From the NCBI GenBank assembly GCA_023512835.1, contig CM042087.1:3382021-3446020 (forward strand): DNA of 64,000 nt. Direction: 5' to 3'. Origin of the DNA: Taxillus chinensis. Lineage: Eukaryota > Streptophyta > Magnoliopsida > Santalales > Loranthaceae. Both the position numbers and the translations under genes were made by a program. Positions 58,189 through 64,000 of the stretch are shown here, piece after piece (position 1 is the first letter of the stretch; each line of letters starts with the position of its first letter). The notes beneath the pieces are model-generated. The model was not told where the DNA came from. It searched no databases and saw nothing but the letters and a program-made list of their open reading frames with translations.

Positions 58189-58746
58189 TGTAATGACCCG
58201 TGTTTTGCGGTATGTAAGAAGTTAATCACATATGCCTTGTGAGTGGAAATTGTTGGGTTTTAGGGAGTTTTCTTCCCACACACTTTAGCTAAAACACCTT
58301 GAATGTTGATGCACAAGTTTGAGGTAAGAGATGAGCTCAAGAGGGGACTTTTGGGAGGTGCACGTGACAATGCACATTATATGGGGATATGACGTGCAAG
58401 GGGATTTTGGTTTGCCTGTCTTCTACATAATCCTAGGAAGCTTGGGGTAGAATTTCACAGCTTTTGGAGGTGCGCGTCATATGGGGATATGACATGCAGT
58501 CATATTTTTACACTATCACCTTGGTTTTGTGATTCTAATAATCTTTTCCCAAAGGGCCATGTTGGAATTATGAGTATTTTGTCTTGTATGGATGCGGGAT
58601 GGTTGTAGCTTGTGCGATCAAAACTACGTCGTTTTGATGTTGGGTTTCACTAAATCAAAACTACGTCATTTTGATAGTGAGGTGTCTATATAAGGATGAG
58701 GAGCCCTCTTGTTTTAGGTTTAGGGTTTGTCAGCCGCCGCAGCCGC

Positions 58747-58824
<78 letters not shown>

Positions 58825-58968
58825 TCCGGATCGCTACCGTGGTGGTTCGCGTGGGTGGACGGTGTCTAGCGTGGAGGCAAGAGCAGAAGGACACTTGCAA
58901 GGTAGGGGTTATGTTCCTCCTTGAACCTATCCCAGGGCCTTGGCCTTGTGGTAGGAAATCTAGTTATG

Positions 58969-59014
<46 letters not shown>

Positions 59015-59973
59015 AATTCATATAGGTGTGACCTCTTATATGAATGTTGGCCTTCAATGGCATGTTGTTTGGATATTTTCATATATGCATGCCACGTCTT
59101 TGAGAATATGCCTGTGTGGCTAGGTTTGTGAGCCTGTGAATGTATGCATGCTATGTGTTCGATAATATGCCTGACTGGCAATGCCTATTATGTGTTTGAT
59201 AATGTGCCTGTGTGGCAATGCCTATTAAGTGTTTGGTAATATGCCTGTGTGGTTATGCCTATTATGTGTTTGATTTTATGCCTATATGGAAGGAATGTAT
59301 GTTATGTTTGATTGTATGGTTGTTAGCCTGAGAGGCTGTGGAAACTATTTGCCTGAGAGGCGGTTAAACTATTTGCCTGAAAGGCGGTTAAATATTTGCC
59401 CCAGAGGCGATTAAACTGTTCTGTGGATATGTGCTTAAGAGGCAATGACTGAGCCTGTGAGGCTGTGGATACGGGGGGCCTGTGTGGTCTGTCTATTTAT
59501 ACCTGCTTAATTACTCGTACCACGACACAACACATGTACACGTGGCATGTAGATGCTAGGAGCGTGGGATGGGTTGTGGAGACATGATCCCTACTGAGCT
59601 GTCGTTGCTCACCCCTCCTACTGTGTTTGGTTTTTCTTCAAGGACCTACAGGCGTTAGGCGGGAACACCCAAGTGGAAGGCAGTTCTGTTTTGTGGCTCT
59701 GCTTATTGTTATTTGAGTTTTGTTGATTTTGTGTGAGCTTTGTAACCCCAGTGGGGAGATATTGTAATGAGGAGTTTAATATAATAAAAGCATGTTTGGA
59801 CACGTTTGTAATGGTTTGAACTTAATAAATATATGATTTTGTCTCTCTGAATATTTGTTATGAAGTGTATGGTGTCCTGTGTGGGCATGCTGTATCCTAT
59901 CCCCTTTATCCAAACTCGGATCAAGGGAGGGTCACGTTTCGGTCTCCTCGGGTTGGAAATCCGGGGCGTGACA
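58189..59973 (+). repeat. 3' LTR of outer Tekay element
   Basis: 1785 bp. Same layout as the 5' LTR, with a longer GA tract (58747-58820) and a longer TA tract (about 58973-59010). Palindromes at 58617-58638 and 58654-58675, TATA at 58688. GGGGCGTGACA end, then the second GAGGT. Confidence 0.93.
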
Positions 59974-61761
59974 GAGGTTGCGGGGGCCTCTCAGACCAGT
60001 CATCATCCGGCTGACTCTACCGCGCCTTCTCCTATTGATGTCCCCGCACCTGATTCACCCATTGTTGCTGCTGCTGTTGATGCTGCTGTTGCTACGGCCA
60101 TGGCATATGTACCTCCTTCTCCAGAAGCACTATTGCCTCCTTTACCTCAACCTCGTGACTATCTTGACCATCTCTCCGCCGACACCTTAACGGACCTTTG
60201 GTTCCGTTTTAGCCTTGCTTGCACTGCCTCTATCCCTAACAACGACATCCGAGTGTTTTATGCCAAACACACCCAAACCCCGGAGGCTATGATCATCTGG
60301 AGCCTGGACCATGGTTTCCTCATGCCGGCCCACATTCCGGACGTTCCTTTTGCTATTACCTCCGGACCGGCCCCGGGTGAAGGCGTGTCCTCTCCTGCCG
60401 CCGACGGCCCTGTTCCTTCTGCCGCTGACGTTCCCGTTGTTGACCTCTCTGGTCAAAGTGGCTTTGATGCTCCGGATGCCTCTGCTGCTCTGGATGTCTC
60501 TGCTGCTCCGGATGTTCCTGCTGCTGCTGCTGACGCTCCTTCTACTCCTGCTGACTCCTCTGCCCAGCGCACTCTTGCCGCCATTCCTGCGGGGGAGTCC
60601 TCCAAAGCTCCGGAGTTGGCGCTTGGATGTGCCTCGTTTGGCACGGTTCACTCCGATGCTGTGCTCTCCGCCCAGCTGGACTGTCATGCCCAAGCACAAA
60701 GCGCCCAAATTTTTGCCATCGCCGCTAAGGTTGATGCCCTCGGCGCCCAACTCCTCTTTGCCTTGACCGACTCTTCGACCTCCATCGAGCAAAAGATGGA
60801 TCTTGTCGCCTCGTCCGTCCATTCTTTGTCCACCTCTTTTGCAGACTTGGCGCACACGATGACTCGTCCTCCTACCGCATCTCGGCGACATGCCAAACCC
60901 GGGGAGAAAGTGTCATCTGATCCTCCTGCACCTTCCCCAGCTCGTGCTGAAAAGTGATCTGCATCCTCACTGCTTTCGGGAGTTAACATTCCCAAATGCA
61001 GCCGCTTCTCTCAGCCCAGCTCCTCCAGTCCAGCTCCTTCTTCGACCTTTCCATCTACAACGGCTGACACCTTCCTCCCATCATACGCGGATCTTGATCC
61101 TCTTGATGAGGATGGAAGTGTTTTTAATGTTATGACCAAGTATGCTGCATCGAATGCCGAGCGAAGATGTCTATCTGAGTTGTACCCCTTCTCTCCTGAA
61201 GACGTTAAGACTATTCGTTCTTAGATGGGTCTGCTCACCAAAGAAGACATAGACAACTTCTCTCGAGCAGTTAAGATGGAGATGAGGTTGTTTCCATCCC
61301 TATACAAGGACAGACACATGTTTGATGTCTTGCGATGTTGGAATGAAGGGTATCTTCTGGATATAGCCCACATTCAGACCTTCATTAACAGAACTGCTGA
61401 GGATAGCACTCCCTGGAAAACTCTCCAATCTGTCCTCATTCCGTACCGGATCATGACACCGCACTTCATGCTGGTTGTCTTTATGATTCCATCCAAGCAG
61501 CTGATCCTAATTGATTCTCATCAAGTCATGGAGCACAACATTAGAAGGAATCAATGGGAGCCACTGCGTATTCGTCTGACGGAAGCCGTAAAGCAATATG
61601 GACTTTATGAAGATATGGGCCTAACCCCGTTGGGTCCAATTGAAAAGCTGAAGGCGACGGTCCGGGGCAAGAAGCTAGTGCCACAACAGCCCGATGGAGA
61701 AAGCTGCGGAGCCTTTGTCTGTTTCTTCATCAAATATATTATCAAGGTGGATAAAAGCTAG
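59974..61761 (+). pseudogene. Sirevirus 2 accessory protein: linker and Ulp1-type protease
   Basis: Continues the frame of 11318-11862 past the TSD. An Ala/Pro/Ser-rich linker (to 60956) contains a block also found in Sirevirus 1 (DHLSADTLTDLWFRFSLA). TGA at 60956-60958 and TAG at 61222-61224 break it. 61225-61761 is the Ulp1/C48-like domain: His 61462-61464 (TPHFMLVV), Asp 61513-61515 (LILIDSHQ), Gln in PQQPDGESCG, Cys 61705-61707. His-Asp spacing (17 codons) and Asp-Cys spacing (64 codons) equal those of Sirevirus 1, though the surrounding sequence has diverged strongly. Confidence 0.78.
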
Positions 61762-61961
61762 AGCTAAGGGAGAAAGCAACAACTATGATCTTCAAGTATG
61801 GTAAGCCCTATGTACCTTAAAGAAATTCTGTAAAAGGCTGACTTATACTATGTTGCTGCATAATGAAAATGGATGTGGTTTCTATTCTTTATGTTATCTT
61901 TCTGTTGTACTTACCAGATCAAATTACAAAGGGTTTTGGCAGGTCCATAATTGGGGGAGAT
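61762..61961 (+). other. Sirevirus 2 3' spacer and PPT
   Basis: Short untranslated stretch ending TTGGGGGAGAT at 61951-61961 next to the LTR. It resembles the Sirevirus 1 tail (GATCAAATTACAAAGGGTTT). Confidence 0.75.
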
Positions 61962-63377
61962 TGTTGGATCAAGCCCAGAATTTGGATGATGCGAATAGAA
62001 CCCTATGTAACTTGATCTGAGACTTTTGTTGTGCTTCGTGTTAAGTAATTGCAGATGATATGAACTTCATCCGAACCTACACTCATGAAATGAAAGCTAA
62101 GGACGGGATACATAATCCTGATCCAAATGAGAGTGAGCGACATCAGAAACATGGTACATAACCAAGTCTTCACTTCATACGGAATAAGGATCATACGTGC
62201 GGACTAATGAGTTAAAGCTATGGACTAAGGAATCTGCATCCAATTCTCTAAAATGGACTAAGTCAATAGATGCGAAGTAAGAATCCTAGTCCATAAGTCG
62301 CATAGAGAAAATCACCGTTATTACGGAGTAAAAAGGCTAAGTCTTCCACTCAAACGGACTAAGGAAAAGAATCACGGAGTAAGAAATCCGGAGCATTCTA
62401 TACATACGGAGTAAGGAACGACTTATGCAGAATAAGGACCCGAGTCTTAATTTTGCACGGAGTAAAGAAATTTGATACGGAGTAAGGAATTCGAACCTGT
62501 TACTCTTGCGAAGTAAGGAAGCGCTGATACGGAGTAAGCCTTCCATTCCTTTAACTCATGCGGAGTAAGGAAACTAGATGCTGAGTAAGGAAGCACTAAT
62601 GCGGAGTAAGCACTCCGACCTTATCATTCATACGGAGTAAGGAAGCGCTTACACGGAATAAGGATTCCAGTTCTAAATTGATACGAAGTAAGCAATCATT
62701 GCTGTGGAGTAAGGATCCGAGCTTAGTTTAACGCGGAGTAAGGAACCTTACACCGGATTTAAGATGACACTACTTTAACTTATCTCTTCGTATTCAAAGT
62801 CACCGGCTTGCTATTTCCCGATGTAAGACAAACTCATTGAAGAACCTAAAGCATCTTACACGAGGATCATCCGGATATGTGGACATAACTTTCACTGAAC
62901 TTGGGAACTCACAATCACACTTATGCTTTGCAAACCCAAGACATTGAGCTCCACATCTGCAGCACTTAAGATGGAGAGGATTCCGAGGAACAATAATTGT
63001 GCACATAGTCCGGAACAACAAGTTCCAAGATTGTTTTCTCAAGGATGTACTATATATATATATGTTATGTAAAACTTGTAAAATATAGACGTAAGAATAT
63101 ACAAGAGCTCAAGTAGATAAAAGAGGCTAGTGTGTGAGTACTTTGTAATCAGAGTGTTTGAGATTTGTTAAGTAGATTAAAGCTCTTCAAGTTCTAATCT
63201 ACTTCCATTGTGTTGTACTTATCTTCTTGATAATAAACAATACTTCCACTATCTGGTTAGTTTCCTCATTGATTCTATCTCTTAACCAGATAGGTCTTGC
63301 ACTAAAGAGTTAAGAAAGGAGTTTCGATAAGAGCCTATTCACCCCCCTCCCCCCATTTAGGCTCCAAGGGACCAACA
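61962..63377 (+). repeat. 3' LTR of Sirevirus 2
   Basis: 1416 bp, TGTTGGATCAAGCCC...GGGACCAACA. Its ends resemble the Sirevirus 1 LTR but the body is diverged. It too carries many CGGAGTAAGG-like words (about 62300-62750). TATA-like TATATATATA near 63051. The 5' partner is left of the window. Confidence 0.88.
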
Positions 63378-64000
63378 ACATGCCCCTCGGGCCCCACCGC
63401 AGCGGGCCCCTCATTGCCAGTCATTTCATTTTTCTGCTCATTCCTCTATTCCAATGGATGACTCCTCTAATGAGGACTATGCTGGGATACCTCCTGTACT
63501 TGAGGTGCCACCTGCTTCTGAGGATCAGTTCATGGAAACTCTCACCACGTTAATTGAAGTGGTGAAATCTCCTTATCGTGCTATGGAAATTGCCCAGAAG
63601 AAACATAAAAAGAAGTTGTCTGGACTATTTTCTTTCCTTAAAGGTATCCGCAAGTCTAAAGTCTAGAGCTCGCCCTCATCTTCCCACAACCCTACTTCCT
63701 TTCCATCCGCTTCTGAACCTACCCCTGACCCTAATTTCACTGATCCAAAACCTATGCCCTCCGAATCTGCCATGCGACCTGATATACCGGCACCTTTATC
63801 AGCCAGGCCTGACTTCATGTACACGGAACCGATTCCTCTCTCCATGTACACGGATCCTGCTCATCCATTTCCTTATCTTCTGGGTCCTCCAGTCATCTCA
63901 GTTCCGAGCAATTCTCCTGTATTGTCTCCATGTGTCGAGCCTTACTATTCTCTGCCACGGTCTCCTCCACGACGTTCTGTTTGTCGAATTTCTCAATGGG
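63378..64000 (+). other. Unidentified open frame flanking Sirevirus 2
   Basis: From the LTR edge a frame reads through ATG 63454 (MDDSSNEDYAGIPPVLEV) to a TAG at 63664-63666 and stays open after it to the window end, rich in Pro and Ser (FMYTEPIPLSMYTDPAHPF). The open frame on both sides of one stop suggests decayed coding sequence, perhaps another element. No family recognised. Confidence 0.4.

Larger units (their letters stand above)
11863..59973 (+). mobile_element. Outer Tekay/Del-type chromovirus, split by three insertions
   Basis: The LTRs at 11863-13607 and 58189-59973 share TGTAATGACCCGTGTTTT...GGGGCGTGACA ends and are flanked by TSD GAGGT (11858-11862, 59974-59978). Own sequence is 11863-14297, 48761-50209, 51717-53003 and 56099-59973, about 9046 bp in total, matching the complete relative at 38857-47894 (9038 bp). 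Gag, protease, RT, RNase H, integrase and a C-terminal chromodomain are recognisable, all with stops or frameshifts. Confidence 0.92.

Overview
The window is plant nuclear DNA made almost entirely of nested LTR retrotransposons. No ordinary host gene, tRNA, rRNA or CRISPR array was seen. The Ty3 families (Athila-type and Tekay/Del-type chromoviruses), the Sirevirus-type Ty1/copia elements, the initiator-Met and Asp tRNA primer sites, and the AT-rich flanks with GA/TA microsatellites point to an angiosperm, probably a eudicot with a repeat-rich genome. I cannot name the species.

Nesting order, read from target-site duplications (TSDs) and resumed reading frames, from outside in: (0) an unidentified open frame at 63378-64000 lies beside the 3' LTR of Sirevirus 2. 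(1) Sirevirus 2 (+) is present only as 11318-11862 and 59979-63377. (2) Sirevirus 2 was hit by a minus-strand Athila-type element (1-11317, running off the left edge, itself carrying a solo Tekay-like LTR at 4850-7199) and by a Tekay-type element (+) spanning 11863-59973 with TSD GAGGT. (3) That outer Tekay element holds a minus-strand Athila-type element (14298-48760), a minus-strand solo Athila LTR (50210-51716, TSD CGTGT) and a 3.1-kb solo LTR that looks Tat/Ogre-like (53004-56098, TSD GGCGG). Without them it is about 9.05 kb, matching the complete Tekay copy (9038 bp) elsewhere in the window. (4) The second Athila element holds Sirevirus 1 (16214-27024, TSD ATACC), a truncated chromovirus (31584 to about 36183) and a complete minus-strand Tekay copy (38857-47894, TSD AAGAA).

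Most coding regions are decayed gag-pol genes (gag, protease, RT, RNase H, integrase, and a chromodomain in Tekay). The notable biology is in the extra gene downstream of pol in both Sireviruses. It encodes an N-terminal domain resembling the 'putative plant transposon protein' family, a long Ala/Pro/Ser-rich linker, and a C-terminal Ulp1-type (C48) cysteine protease domain. His, Asp, Gln and Cys are kept at identical spacing in two diverged copies. The same N-terminal domain occupies the post-pol position of the Athila element (18-1097), so one accessory domain is shared by Ty1 and Ty3 lineages.

Other notable signals: a U3 regulatory module (paired GCACGTCATATGG-type palindromes followed by an AAAACTACGTCGTTTT palindrome and a TATA box) shared by LTRs of unrelated lineages; a covarying hairpin just after pol in both Athila elements; stop codons at identical codons in independent copies; and rearrangement scars (duplicated flank, templated filler, microhomology deletions).
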